Assembly: GCA_017459865.1 (NCBI GenBank)
Contig: JAFUCD010000022.1
Span: 1-27,126, forward strand
Source of the DNA: Oscillospiraceae bacterium
GTDB lineage: Bacteria > Bacillota_A > Clostridia > Oscillospirales > Oscillospiraceae
Reading direction: 5' to 3'
DNA length: 27,126 nt
The notes beneath the pieces are model-generated. The model made no database searches. It saw nothing but the letters and a program-made list of their open reading frames with translations, and was not told where the DNA came from. Positions 1-8,356 of this stretch are shown here, piece after piece. The translations under genes were made by a program, and so were the position numbers. Every line of letters begins with the position of its first letter. The first letter of the stretch is position 1.

Positions 1-6
1 CCGCCC

Positions 7-36
7 TTGACATGCGCTCCGTTTCCCGCTTATATT
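7..36 (+). promoter_or_regulatory. Sigma-A-type promoter candidate at window start
   Basis: TTGACA at 7-12 and TATATT at 31-36 are separated by 18 bp. No convincing plus-strand gene follows: the next plus-strand reading frame is antisense to the gene at 165-536. The transcript would begin just before the hairpin at 45-69, so a small RNA or an antisense transcript is possible. Confidence 0.4.
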
Positions 37-44
37 GTTGGCAA

Positions 45-69
45 GGCGGGTGACACACGCCGACCCGCC
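45..69. other. GC-rich hairpin at the 3' side of the minus-strand operon
   Basis: GGCGGGT (45-51) pairs with ACCCGCC (63-69) around an 11-nt loop. It lies downstream of the minus-strand gene ending at 165, so it could end or stabilise that transcript. No T-run follows on either strand, so it is not a typical intrinsic terminator. The rest of 70-164 is AT-rich and shows nothing I recognise. Confidence 0.35.
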
Positions 70-164
70 TCACCATAAAATTTTGCCCTATTTTTCACTG
101 CATTTTGGACTTTACACAGAATTTGGGACGTTGCTTTTTCTTTGCGTTTGCGATCTGATCTTAG

Positions 165-536
165 TCAACCGTACTCTCCGCGTTCTCGGAGCGCTTGGAA
201 GAAATCCTCATCATCAAAGGAGAAATCGGTGTCCATGTAGTGCTTCAAAAAGATGTCATAGTTGCGACTGATAAATGCAATTCCTTGCTGAAAAGCCTGC
301 AAATCGTGATCGCTCACATGCTTGCTCTTTATAAGGATCTCCGGTTTGAACGTGATTTGAACAAGAATGCACATATCTCCTTTTTTGAGCTCCACGTGCG
401 GGTCGTATTTCTGTGCTTCTGATCTTAGAATCCCTCCGTGGTGAGAGCGGATCACAACATCGTCCAAACCGGCTTTTTGAGGGTCCAGCTCTGCAGCGCC
501 GAAGAACCGGGCTGAGCAAGCCGCCTGTTGTTTCAT
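165..536 (-). CDS. Hypothetical protein, third gene of the polC-like operon
   Basis: A 123-residue soluble protein that I do not recognise. It has no signal peptide, membrane segment or cysteine motif. The C-terminal third is acidic and aromatic (around DTDFSFDDEDFF). The start at 536 is only 13 nt beyond the stop of the gene at 550-921, so the two are almost certainly cotranscribed with the PolC-like gene upstream. The ribosome binding site is weak (a GGTGAGG about 11 nt before the ATG), which suggests translational coupling. Downstream there is only a hairpin and about 160 nt of AT-rich sequence. Function unknown; by position, an accessory partner of the PolC-like protein. Confidence 0.6.
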   Translation of the reverse strand: MKQQAACSARFFGAAELDPQKAGLDDVVIRSHHGGILRSEAQKYDPHVELKKGDMCILVQITFKPEILIKSKHVSDHDLQAFQQGIAFISRNYDIFLKHYMDTDFSFDDEDFFQALRERGEYG

Positions 537-549
537 AACACGCCGCGCC

Positions 550-921
550 TCACCATTCCACGCTCTGACGCTGCGTTTTGTACAGCTCTGTCAGTATCAT
601 TTGTCCTGGCACGATCGCCGCGACCGAAACAATGTGCCCGTCGATCTCATCGAGCCGCATCTGTGCGCGATCCAGCGCAAGCAGCAAGCCGCTGACGGAA
701 TCCAGATGTTCCGGCTGTACGAAATTGATCTCTTTCGTGTTGATACGATCACCGGAATCGGAAAGGGCAGCAAACGGATATGGAGCTGTTTCGAGCAGCT
801 CCTGCAAGCGACAGTTCAAATCGTCGATCCTCCATACAATCTTCTCACGCTTCGTAGGATAGCTGCCGTGAAAGCATTCCCGCTCAATCAATGTCGCTGC
901 CAATCTTGAAAAATACCCCAT
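550..921 (-). CDS. Hypothetical protein, second gene of the polC-like operon
   Basis: A 123-residue soluble protein with no family I recognise. The N-terminal half is charged and probably helical. The C-terminal half (from about residue 75, LDSVSGLLLALDRAQMRLDEI) looks like an amphipathic helix followed by a hydrophobic segment. An AAAGGAG ribosome binding site lies 6 nt before the ATG at 921, and the gene starts 15 nt after the PolC-like stop codon, so it is the second gene of a three-gene operon. It has no obvious enzymatic motif and could be a structural or regulatory partner. The length, binding site and tight packing make it a real gene. Confidence 0.65.
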   Translation of the reverse strand: MGYFSRLAATLIERECFHGSYPTKREKIVWRIDDLNCRLQELLETAPYPFAALSDSGDRINTKEINFVQPEHLDSVSGLLLALDRAQMRLDEIDGHIVSVAAIVPGQMILTELYKTQRQSVEW

Positions 922-936
922 TGAAAGACTCCTTTG

Positions 937-3504
937 TTATTTCTGGCAGAATGCAGCTATTGTTTCCGTTGTTCTATCTGCCCCAGAGACTTCTCTGATC
1001 TGCTCCAATGAAAACCCGCGGAGCCGGAACTCGTACACCGCCTCCAGCGTTGTCAGCAGCTCGTTTTCTTCCTCTGTGCGCCTGCGCTTCTGAAGCCGGA
1101 AGATCCTGTCGCGCACAGCAGCGATGCTGCTTATCGTGAGGTCAGCGTCGAAAGCGCCCTTCCGCCTGCGCTGATCGAAATACGCGCTGTAGAAGGCAAG
1201 CGGCTCATGTACCTTGTACCATGCGATCCGGAACGCCAGCAGGACGTACGACGAGGCGTGCGCTCTCGGAAACAGGTACCGGATCTTTTCAAGCGAGCGG
1301 ATGTACCAATCCGGTACGCCGTGCGCCTTCATCGCGTCCTCCCACCCGGACTGAAACCCGCTGCGCGCGACACTGCCCTTGCAGACCGACTCCATAATCT
1401 CAAAGGCGGCGCGCGCATCCATGCCGCGCCGGATGAGTTCGAGCATGATGTCGTCCCGGCAGCTCACGGTCTGCGAGATCGTTGCCGTACCGGAGGAAAT
1501 CAGTTCATCGGCGTTTCCGTGCCACACGCCCGCACTGTGACAAAATCCGGAAAGCCGCACCAGCGCATCAAAGGTCGCCGGCTGCGTTTCATCAAGTATT
1601 CGGCGGGCAAAGGGTGTTCCGAACTCCGGGATGCCGATCGTACCGGTTTTGCCGATGATCGGATCATCAGAAGGGAGACCGAGCGGCGCCGGGGACCGAA
1701 AAATGCCCATGGTTTCCGGATCATCCAGACGGATCAGCCTTGCGTCCACGCCGGTCCTGTCCTCCAGCATGCGGATCATGGTTGGATCATCGTGCCCGAG
1801 CAGATCCAGTTTCAGGAGGTTTCCGCGCATGTCGCGATATGCGAAATGTGTGGTCAAGATCTCAGCGTCGTGATCCTGCACAGGGCAGAAGTCCGTGACC
1901 TCCATATCCTGCGGGACAAAGACGAGACCGCCGGGCTGATACCCCGCCGTGTATTTCACGCCGGCGCAGCCCCGTGCGAGGCACTGCATCTTTGCTTCCG
2001 GCAGCATGATCCCGCGTTTCTCCGTGTAATCCTGTATCAGTCCATAGGCAGCTTCCGGAGAGAGTGTCCCGATCGTCCCGGCGCGGAATACATGGTCTGT
2101 TCCAAAGAGCTGCTGTGCGTAACGGTGTGCCTGCTTTACATATTCGCCCGAAAAATTCAGCGCGACATCGGGCAGCTTCCCGCCTTCGAAGCCCAGAAAC
2201 GTTTCAAACGGAATATCGAACCCGTCTCTGCGCAGCTGCGTGCCACAAACCGGGCAGCACCTGTCCGGCAGGTCCACGCCGCAGGCGGCATCGGCCGGGT
2301 CGGGAAAATCCGTGTAGTGACATTTTGGGCAGACATAGTGAGGCGGAAGCGGATTGATCTCCGTGATGCCGGAGAGGAAAGCCACGAGTGACGAGCCGAC
2401 GCCGCCGCGGCCTCCAACAAGGTATCCGTGCTCCAGGGAGTCTGCCACCAGCTTTTGCATGGTCATATAGATCCCATCATACCCACGAGCAAGAATGATG
2501 TTCAGCTCCTGCTCCACACGATCCTTTATGATCCGGGGCGGGTTTTCGCCGTAGATGGAGCGCAGCCTGCTGTATATAAGGCGTTTGAGTTCCTCCACAG
2601 CGTTTTCAATCTTCGGCAGATGCATTCCTGCCGGAAACAGCTCAAAAGGCTCCACGGAATCTGCGATGGCTGCGGGAGTCCGTACAACGACTTCGTATGC
2701 GTTCTCCGCGCCGAGATAGGCAAACGCCTCCAGCATTTCATCCGTCGTTCGGAAATACAGAGGCAAGCTTGCTTCTGCATGCGGATCGTCTTTCAGATCG
2801 AGCAGGATATTGCGAACGATTTCCTGCTCGGGCGAGAGAAAATGCACATCTCCGGTCGCTGCCACGGGTTTTCCCGATTCGTGACCAAGAGCAAGAATGC
2901 GGCGATTGATTTCCCGCAGTTCCTCGTCGTCATGGACAACGCCTTCTTCTAAGAGAACACGGTTGTTCTCAAGCGGCATGATCTCGAAGTAATCATAGAA
3001 AGCGCCGATGCGTCGGAGTTCTTCGTCGCCGCTGCCGCGCAGCACCGCGTCATAGAGCGCTCCTTCTGCGCAGCCGGAGCCGAGGAGCAGCCCCTCGCGA
3101 TGCGCCATGAGTAAGCGCTTCGGCACGATCGGATCGCCGTCAAGCCCCTTTTGGCGTGATTGTGAGAGGATCTCATACAGGTTTTTCAGACCGGTTTTGT
3201 TTTGCACCAGGATCGTAATGTTTTGGCTCCAATGAGCGGTGTCCGGAGCTCCCTCCGCATCGTCAAGGATACTGCACTCCATGCCATAGATCAGCTTGAT
3301 GCCGTGTTTTTTCGCGGCGCGCCATGCGTCCGGGAACGCCTGTACGCAGCCGTGATCCGTGACGGCGATTGCGGAGTGCCCCCATGCTGCTGCCTGCGCG
3401 ATCAGCGTTTCCGGATCATCCAGTGCAGCCGCTTTCGAAAAGCGCGTGTGCAGGTGCAGCTCCACGCGCTTTTCTGCTGCCGTATCCTGTCTGGTGTCTG
3501 CCAT
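937..3504 (-). CDS. PolC-like PHP-domain polymerase homologue, exonuclease absent, catalytic Asp missing
   Basis: An 855-residue relative of Gram-positive DNA polymerase III PolC (usually about 1400-1450 residues). The N-terminal PHP domain is present with HLHT (17-20), TDHG, GMEC and ATGDVHF. The DnaQ-type exonuclease that interrupts PHP in PolC is absent, as are the N-terminal OB region and the C-terminal hairpin-helix part. The polymerase core keeps GRGGVGSS, the CPKC/CPVCG zinc module, the RAGTIGT block and LLKLDLLGHDDPT. The active-site motif PDIDLNFSG reads PDVALNFSG: the second aspartate is Ala448 (GCG at 2161-2163). The conserved GVKRTTGQHPGG stretch is also altered (GVKYTAGYQPGG). 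Polymerization is therefore doubtful, while the PHP metal site looks intact. The start at 3504 is chosen over a TTG at 3534 because GGAGGCG lies 5 nt upstream. First gene of an operon divergent from the nuclease-helicase gene. Confidence 0.9.
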   Translation of the reverse strand: MADTRQDTAAEKRVELHLHTRFSKAAALDDPETLIAQAAAWGHSAIAVTDHGCVQAFPDAWRAAKKHGIKLIYGMECSILDDAEGAPDTAHWSQNITILVQNKTGLKNLYEILSQSRQKGLDGDPIVPKRLLMAHREGLLLGSGCAEGALYDAVLRGSGDEELRRIGAFYDYFEIMPLENNRVLLEEGVVHDDEELREINRRILALGHESGKPVAATGDVHFLSPEQEIVRNILLDLKDDPHAEASLPLYFRTTDEMLEAFAYLGAENAYEVVVRTPAAIADSVEPFELFPAGMHLPKIENAVEELKRLIYSRLRSIYGENPPRIIKDRVEQELNIILARGYDGIYMTMQKLVADSLEHGYLVGGRGGVGSSLVAFLSGITEINPLPPHYVCPKCHYTDFPDPADAACGVDLPDRCCPVCGTQLRRDGFDIPFETFLGFEGGKLPDVALNFSGEYVKQAHRYAQQLFGTDHVFRAGTIGTLSPEAAYGLIQDYTEKRGIMLPEAKMQCLARGCAGVKYTAGYQPGGLVFVPQDMEVTDFCPVQDHDAEILTTHFAYRDMRGNLLKLDLLGHDDPTMIRMLEDRTGVDARLIRLDDPETMGIFRSPAPLGLPSDDPIIGKTGTIGIPEFGTPFARRILDETQPATFDALVRLSGFCHSAGVWHGNADELISSGTATISQTVSCRDDIMLELIRRGMDARAAFEIMESVCKGSVARSGFQSGWEDAMKAHGVPDWYIRSLEKIRYLFPRAHASSYVLLAFRIAWYKVHEPLAFYSAYFDQRRRKGAFDADLTISSIAAVRDRIFRLQKRRRTEEENELLTTLEAVYEFRLRGFSLEQIREVSGADRTTETIAAFCQK

Positions 3505-3531
3505 CTTGTCCGCCTCCTTTTCGGTTTTCTG

Positions 3532-3560
3532 CAACTATTTTGCCGCAGAGAATGGGTCAA
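3532..3560 (-). promoter_or_regulatory. Promoter candidate for the polC-like operon
   Basis: On the minus strand, TTGACC (3560-3555) is followed after 17 bp by TAGTTG (3537-3532). This leaves a leader of about 20 nt with the GGAGGCG ribosome binding site of the PolC-like gene. The -10 box is weak. It lies in the 112-bp gap between the two divergent arms, so both arms could be controlled from here. Confidence 0.4.
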
Positions 3561-3616
3561 AAAAGGCGCATCCCATGCCGCACAATGGAGGCATCCAAGA
3601 GGACAGGGGTGCAGAA

Positions 3617-6600
3617 ATGAACGACAAACAGATCCGAAGCATTCTGATCGCATGGCTGCAGACGCAAAGCCGGGAGGCACGCATTTATCAGGAGAAGAGT
3701 ATCGGAGCCGCAGTCTGCGATGTGATGGTCGCGTCCGACCGGCTGACGGGCTACGAGATCAAGAGCGACCGCGACAATTACGATCGGTTGCAGCGCCAGG
3801 TATCCGCTTATGACCGCTTTTTCGATGAGAACTGGCTGGTCGTGAGTGACCGTCACCTTGCATCTGCCAAAAACCATGTCCCGGAGCATTGGGGCATCCT
3901 GTGCATTCGGGATGACGCGGTCGTGACGGAGCGCGCCGCGAAGCCGAATGCTGCGGTCTCGCGACGGGCACAACTGTCGATCCTGTGGAAGCTGGAGCTG
4001 AAAAACATTCTGATCCGCCATACCATGCCTCTGTACGCTCAGCAGGGCAAGGGCTACATCGCCGACCGGATCACGGAGCAGGTGCCGCCGGAAACACTTG
4101 GGCAGGAGATCGCCGAGGAGCTTCTGCGGCGGGATTACTCCGTATGGGATACCGAGGACCGGACTGTTCAGACTGCCGACGACACATCGGATCTGCACGA
4201 GCAGGAGATCGTGGATGCGCTCTCGGAAAAGGATCCGGCGGATTATACGCTCGACCAGTGGATCGCGCTGTATCGCCGCGCGAAGGAGGTGCGGGAGGTC
4301 AAAGAATCTGTCTTCCAAGTGCCTCCGGCAGAGCGTATCCCGCACGCGATCCCCTACACGGACATCGAGGTGTGTCCCGGCGCGCCGTGGATCCATCCGC
4401 ACATCATCGCGGAGTTCATCAGCCGGCTGCTGGACATCCGATTTCCCAAGGAATGTGTTGCGTTCGAGCCGGTCACGGGAAGCTGGTCGATCCACGGAAA
4501 GAACTACTACACGTATCGGAACACTCGCGCCCTGGCCACCTACGGGCTGGAGCGGTTCAGCGCCCTGCACATTATCGAGGCGACGCTCAACCTGCGGGAG
4601 ATCCGGCTTATGGACAGCAACGGGAGATGCTGTGAGCGGGACACGCTCGCAGCGCTGGAAAAACAAAAGCGGATCATACAGGAATTCAAAAGCTGGATCT
4701 GGCAGGACGCTGACCGCCGATGGGAGGTCGAGGAGGCATACAACCGGATCTTTGCGCAGTTTGGACCCGTGACCAGCAACGGCAGCGCGTTGACGTTCCC
4801 GGAGATGGCGCCGGACTTTTCGCTTTTCCCCTACCAGAAGGACGCCGTGCAGCGGATCCTGCAGGCGCCGAACACTCTGCTGGCCTTCGACGTCGGCGCG
4901 GGCAAGACCTATATCATGATCGCGGCGGCCATGACACTGCGGCGGGAGGGCACCTCCCGCAAAAACCTGTTCGTGGTTCCGAACCACATCGTCGGGCAGT
5001 GGGAGAAGATCTTCACTTCGCTCTACCCCCGCGCGAAGGTGCTTGCCATCGAGCCGAAGGGTTTCAAGCCCGAGATGCGGCAGAAGGTGCTGCGGCAGAT
5101 CCGGGACGGGGATTACGACGGGATCATCATCGCGTACAGCTGCTTTGAGCTGATCCCGCTCCGATCGGCGACCGTGCTGGACAACATTTCCGGACAGCTC
5201 CGGAAGATCGACAGCGCCGTAAATGCGATTCGGTATTCCGAGCGGATCGCTCGAGAAGTGCCGTGGCAGGTGAGCCCGTGGGGAGAGACGCCGCTCAATC
5301 GGGAAAAGGAATATCTCCAAAAGCTGACGGCAGACTTCCTGCAAAGCATGGAGTATTATGCGGACAACGGAATCATGTTCGAGGATCTGGAGATCACGAC
5401 GCTGTTTCTGGACGAGGCGCACAACTATAAAAATCTGCCGATCCGGACACACCTGAAGAATCTGAACGGGATCAACACGAAGGGCTCGATGAAGTGTCTT
5501 GACATGCTCCACAAGGTGCGCTGCGTTCAGCGCTCCGAAATCGGGCGCGGCGCGGTGTTCGCGACCGGCACGCCCCTGTGCAACTCGATCGCGGACGCTT
5601 ATACGATGCAGGTGTACCTGCAGATCGAAACGCTCGAAAAGACGAACCTCGATCAATTCGACAACTGGGTCAAAACCTTCGCGAAGCCGGAGCAGGTGCT
5701 CGAGGTCGACGTAAACGCCTCGCGCCTGCGCATGACACGCAGATTCGCGCGATTTCACAATCTCCCGGAGCTCGCCGTGATGTTTTCGCAGATTGCCATG
5801 TTCTACGCCGTCGAGGACAGCGGGCAGCTTCCGCAGCAGACGGAGCATGTGGACAGCGTGATCCGGAAGTATCCCGCGCTCACCGCTTACATGGAAAGCC
5901 TCAGTGTGCGGACGGAGGCGATCCGCTCCAGAAAAATCAACCCGAGATGGGACAACATGCTGAAGGTCAGCACAGACGGACGAAAGGCGGCGCTGGATCT
6001 GCGGCTCGTGGGACGGGAGCAGCCGGCGGACGACTGCTCCAAGATCGACCGCTGTGTGGAAAATGTCGCGGAGCTGTACCGCAGCGACCCGAACACGACG
6101 CAGCTGATCTTCTGCGACTATTCCACGCCAAAGGCACGAGCCTTCAATGTTTATCAGACGCTGAAAGAGCGCTTGTGCGCGCGGGGCATCCCGGCAAAGG
6201 AGATCGCCTTCATCCACAGCTATGGCACCGAGAGCCGCAAGTTGGAGCTGTTTCGCAAATTCAACGCCGGTGAGATGCGCATTCTGATCGGCTCCACCTT
6301 CAAGCTCGGCATCGGCGCGAACGTACAGGTGAAGCTCAAGGCAATCCACCATCTGGACGTTCCTTGGCGGCCGGCGGACATGGTGCAGCGCGAGGGGCGC
6401 ATGCTCCGCCGCGGGAACGAGAACGACAGCGTCCGCATCTACCGCTATATCGCGGAGGGGAGCTTCGATTCCTATGCGTGGCAGATCCTGGAGCGCAAGC
6501 AGCGGTTCATCTCCCAGTTTCTGAGCGGCAGCAGCTACCAGCGTACCGCGGCTGATCTGGAGGACAACGTCCTGACCTACGCGGAGGTAAAGGCGCTCGC

Positions 6601-7213
6601 GCTGTCTGAACCGCGGATGAAGCAGTTCGCGGAAAAGGAGAACGAGCTGAAAAGTCTGCGACTCCTCCGCGCGCAGGAGCTGGAATCGCAGACGCAGATG
6701 CGTGAGACATTGGCGGAGCTGGAACAGAAGCTGCCGGAACTCCGCAAGCGGCTGGACGCCACCGAGGCCAACGCGCAGCATCTCGCCGGGGAGACAGAGT
6801 GCGCGTTCCGGAACGCACGCGCGTCGCTCAAAGGCGTTTTGACAGAGGATCGCATCCGGAGCGGCAGCGGTCTGACCGTGCTCGGTACGATTCTGGATTT
6901 TGAGATCCTGCTCCCGGAAGCGCAGGACGAGGGCAAGCCGTTTGTCTGCCTGTGCAGACTGGACGCATCCTACCCGGTCGAGATGGGCGCATCCGATAGC
7001 GGCAACGCCCAGCGTGTGGTGAATCAGCTCAAACGGTTGGACAAACTGGCGGAAGGACTCCGCGCGGAATGCGCGCAGGCAGAGAAGCAAAAAACCGAAC
7101 TCGCCGCGCAGCTCGCGAACGCCGACAGCGCTTACGAAGACCGGATCCGGACCTGCGAGTCGGAGATCTCCCGTCTGCTTACAGCCATCCGCGGCGGATC
7201 AGCCGATCTTTAA
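3617..7213 (+). CDS. PD-(D/E)XK (sce7726-like) nuclease fused to SNF2-type helicase
   Basis: 1198 residues. The first ~110 resemble the sce7726/MmcB-like restriction-endonuclease fold: E26, D35 in VCDVMVAS, and E47-I-K49 in GYEIKSD form a PD-(D/E)XK signature. The rest is a superfamily 2 helicase: Walker A GAGKT (427-431), DEAH (599-602), ATGTP (649-653), GIGANVQ (motif V) and QREGRMLRRG (motif VI, about 923-933). The block FDNWVKTFAKPEQ...TRRFARFHNLPEL resembles the helicase half of the N12-class methylase-helicase proteins found on conjugative elements and phages, but here a nuclease replaces the methylase. A predicted coiled coil lies at about 990-1070. The start at 3617 is preferred over an upstream frame from 3359, which would lie inside the divergent gene; AGGGGTG precedes it. 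Probably an ATP-driven DNA-remodelling nuclease. Confidence 0.88.
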   Translation: MNDKQIRSILIAWLQTQSREARIYQEKSIGAAVCDVMVASDRLTGYEIKSDRDNYDRLQRQVSAYDRFFDENWLVVSDRHLASAKNHVPEHWGILCIRDDAVVTERAAKPNAAVSRRAQLSILWKLELKNILIRHTMPLYAQQGKGYIADRITEQVPPETLGQEIAEELLRRDYSVWDTEDRTVQTADDTSDLHEQEIVDALSEKDPADYTLDQWIALYRRAKEVREVKESVFQVPPAERIPHAIPYTDIEVCPGAPWIHPHIIAEFISRLLDIRFPKECVAFEPVTGSWSIHGKNYYTYRNTRALATYGLERFSALHIIEATLNLREIRLMDSNGRCCERDTLAALEKQKRIIQEFKSWIWQDADRRWEVEEAYNRIFAQFGPVTSNGSALTFPEMAPDFSLFPYQKDAVQRILQAPNTLLAFDVGAGKTYIMIAAAMTLRREGTSRKNLFVVPNHIVGQWEKIFTSLYPRAKVLAIEPKGFKPEMRQKVLRQIRDGDYDGIIIAYSCFELIPLRSATVLDNISGQLRKIDSAVNAIRYSERIAREVPWQVSPWGETPLNREKEYLQKLTADFLQSMEYYADNGIMFEDLEITTLFLDEAHNYKNLPIRTHLKNLNGINTKGSMKCLDMLHKVRCVQRSEIGRGAVFATGTPLCNSIADAYTMQVYLQIETLEKTNLDQFDNWVKTFAKPEQVLEVDVNASRLRMTRRFARFHNLPELAVMFSQIAMFYAVEDSGQLPQQTEHVDSVIRKYPALTAYMESLSVRTEAIRSRKINPRWDNMLKVSTDGRKAALDLRLVGREQPADDCSKIDRCVENVAELYRSDPNTTQLIFCDYSTPKARAFNVYQTLKERLCARGIPAKEIAFIHSYGTESRKLELFRKFNAGEMRILIGSTFKLGIGANVQVKLKAIHHLDVPWRPADMVQREGRMLRRGNENDSVRIYRYIAEGSFDSYAWQILERKQRFISQFLSGSSYQRTAADLEDNVLTYAEVKALALSEPRMKQFAEKENELKSLRLLRAQELESQTQMRETLAELEQKLPELRKRLDATEANAQHLAGETECAFRNARASLKGVLTEDRIRSGSGLTVLGTILDFEILLPEAQDEGKPFVCLCRLDASYPVEMGASDSGNAQRVVNQLKRLDKLAEGLRAECAQAEKQKTELAAQLANADSAYEDRIRTCESEISRLLTAIRGGSADL

Positions 7214-7238
7214 TGGGGCACTTTTGTCCCATCCCGCA

Positions 7239-7267
7239 TTGTGTTCTGTCGAACGGTGTGGTATCAT
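7239..7267 (+). promoter_or_regulatory. Promoter candidate for the WYL gene operon
   Basis: TTGTGT (7239-7244) and TATCAT (7262-7267) are separated by 17 bp, in the 72-nt gap after the helicase stop codon. The transcript would start only about a dozen nt before the ATG at 7286. It would let the WYL gene and the two downstream genes be expressed apart from the helicase. Confidence 0.4.
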
Positions 7268-7285
7268 CAGCTTAGGTGATGAACG

Positions 7286-8356
7286 ATGATGACAAAACCG
7301 CCGAAAAAGCTCCTGCCGATGCTGATTCTGGACATTCTCTCCAAATACACGGACGCCGACCACCGGCTCAGCCAGAAGGACATCATGGAGATCCTGAAAA
7401 CCGAATATGACATGACTGCCGACCGCAAGGCGATCCGACGCAATCTTGACAACCTCATGCAGATGGGCTATGCCATCGAGTATTCCGAGACCCTCCGCAT
7501 GACGGCAAACCCGAAGACCGGTGCGCCGGAGGAAAACACGATCCTGTCCGACTTCTACCTGGAACGCGAGATCACGGACAGCGAGCTGCGGCTGCTGATC
7601 GACGGGCTGCTGTTCTCGAAACACCTGCCCTACAGCCAGTGCCGGGAGCTCGTCGGAAAGCTGGAGGGGCTGTCCAGCAGCTATTTCCGCTCGCATATCC
7701 GGCACATCCACACCATGCCGGAGACACAGTCGCGCAATCCACAGCTGTTTTATACGATCGAGGTGCTGGACGAGGCGATCAGCAGAGGCCGCAAGGTGGC
7801 GTTCTCCTATCTGGAATACGGCACGGACAAAAAGCGCCGCCCGAAGCGTCGTCCGGACGGCAGTGTGCGGGAATACGTTGTGAGCCCCTATCAGATGGCG
7901 GCCACGGAGGGCAAGTATTATCTCATCTGCAACTACGACAAATACGATGACATATCCAATTACCGCATCGAGCGCATCGCGGACATCCGGCTGCTGGACG
8001 AACCGATGAAGCCCTTCGAGTCGCTGCGCGGCGCAGACGGGGCCCGGCTCGATCTCGCGAAGTACATGGCGGAGCACATTTACATGTATTCCAGCGACAG
8101 CGTGCGCGTGGTGTTCCGGATCGTGAAACCGATGATCACCGACGTGATCGATCTCTTCGGCATGGACGTGACGTTCTCGGACGAGACAGACACGCACGTG
8201 ACCGTGACGGCACATGTCAACGAGATGGCGATGGAGCAGTTCGCCAAAAGCTACGCCCCGGACGTGATCGTACTGGAGCCGAAACGCATTGCAGACGCCG
8301 TGCGCCGCGACGCGGAGCGAACGATAGAAGCGTATCAGGAGGAAAACAACCAATGA
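7286..8356 (+). CDS. WYL-domain transcriptional regulator with N-terminal winged HTH
   Basis: A 356-residue regulator. Residues about 1-70 form a DeoR-like winged HTH (LSQKDIMEILKTEY...DRKAIRRNLDNLMQMGYAIEY). Residues about 150-235 form the WYL domain (VAFSYLEYG, YVVSPYQMAATEGKYYLICNY, YRIERIADI), followed by a C-terminal extension. Proteins of this architecture usually sense nucleic acid or nucleotide ligands and often control anti-phage or DNA-repair loci. An AGGTGATG just before the ATG at 7286 is the likely ribosome binding site. Its stop overlaps the next ATG (ATGA, 8353-8356), so it is translationally coupled to the unknown gene downstream. It most likely regulates this cluster. Confidence 0.9.
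   Translation: MMTKPPKKLLPMLILDILSKYTDADHRLSQKDIMEILKTEYDMTADRKAIRRNLDNLMQMGYAIEYSETLRMTANPKTGAPEENTILSDFYLEREITDSELRLLIDGLLFSKHLPYSQCRELVGKLEGLSSSYFRSHIRHIHTMPETQSRNPQLFYTIEVLDEAISRGRKVAFSYLEYGTDKKRRPKRRPDGSVREYVVSPYQMAATEGKYYLICNYDKYDDISNYRIERIADIRLLDEPMKPFESLRGADGARLDLAKYMAEHIYMYSSDSVRVVFRIVKPMITDVIDLFGMDVTFSDETDTHVTVTAHVNEMAMEQFAKSYAPDVIVLEPKRIADAVRRDAERTIEAYQEENNQ

Noticed and set aside
55..557. Similarity of ACACGCCG...GCCTCACCAT at 55-77 and 539-557
   Set aside because: About 20 bp with a gap; too short and GC-rich to call a repeat.
1207..2391. Plus-strand frame of 394 codons
   Set aside because: Shadow of the PolC-like gene; no motif.
3359..3616. Upstream extension of the nuclease-helicase gene
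   Set aside because: It would cover the divergent gene and its ribosome binding site; ATG 3617 has its own binding site and begins the nuclease domain.
3557..7090. Open frame of 1177 codons on the minus strand
   Set aside because: It mirrors the nuclease-helicase gene, is rich in Arg, Leu and His as GC-rich shadows are, and shows no motif or ribosome binding site.
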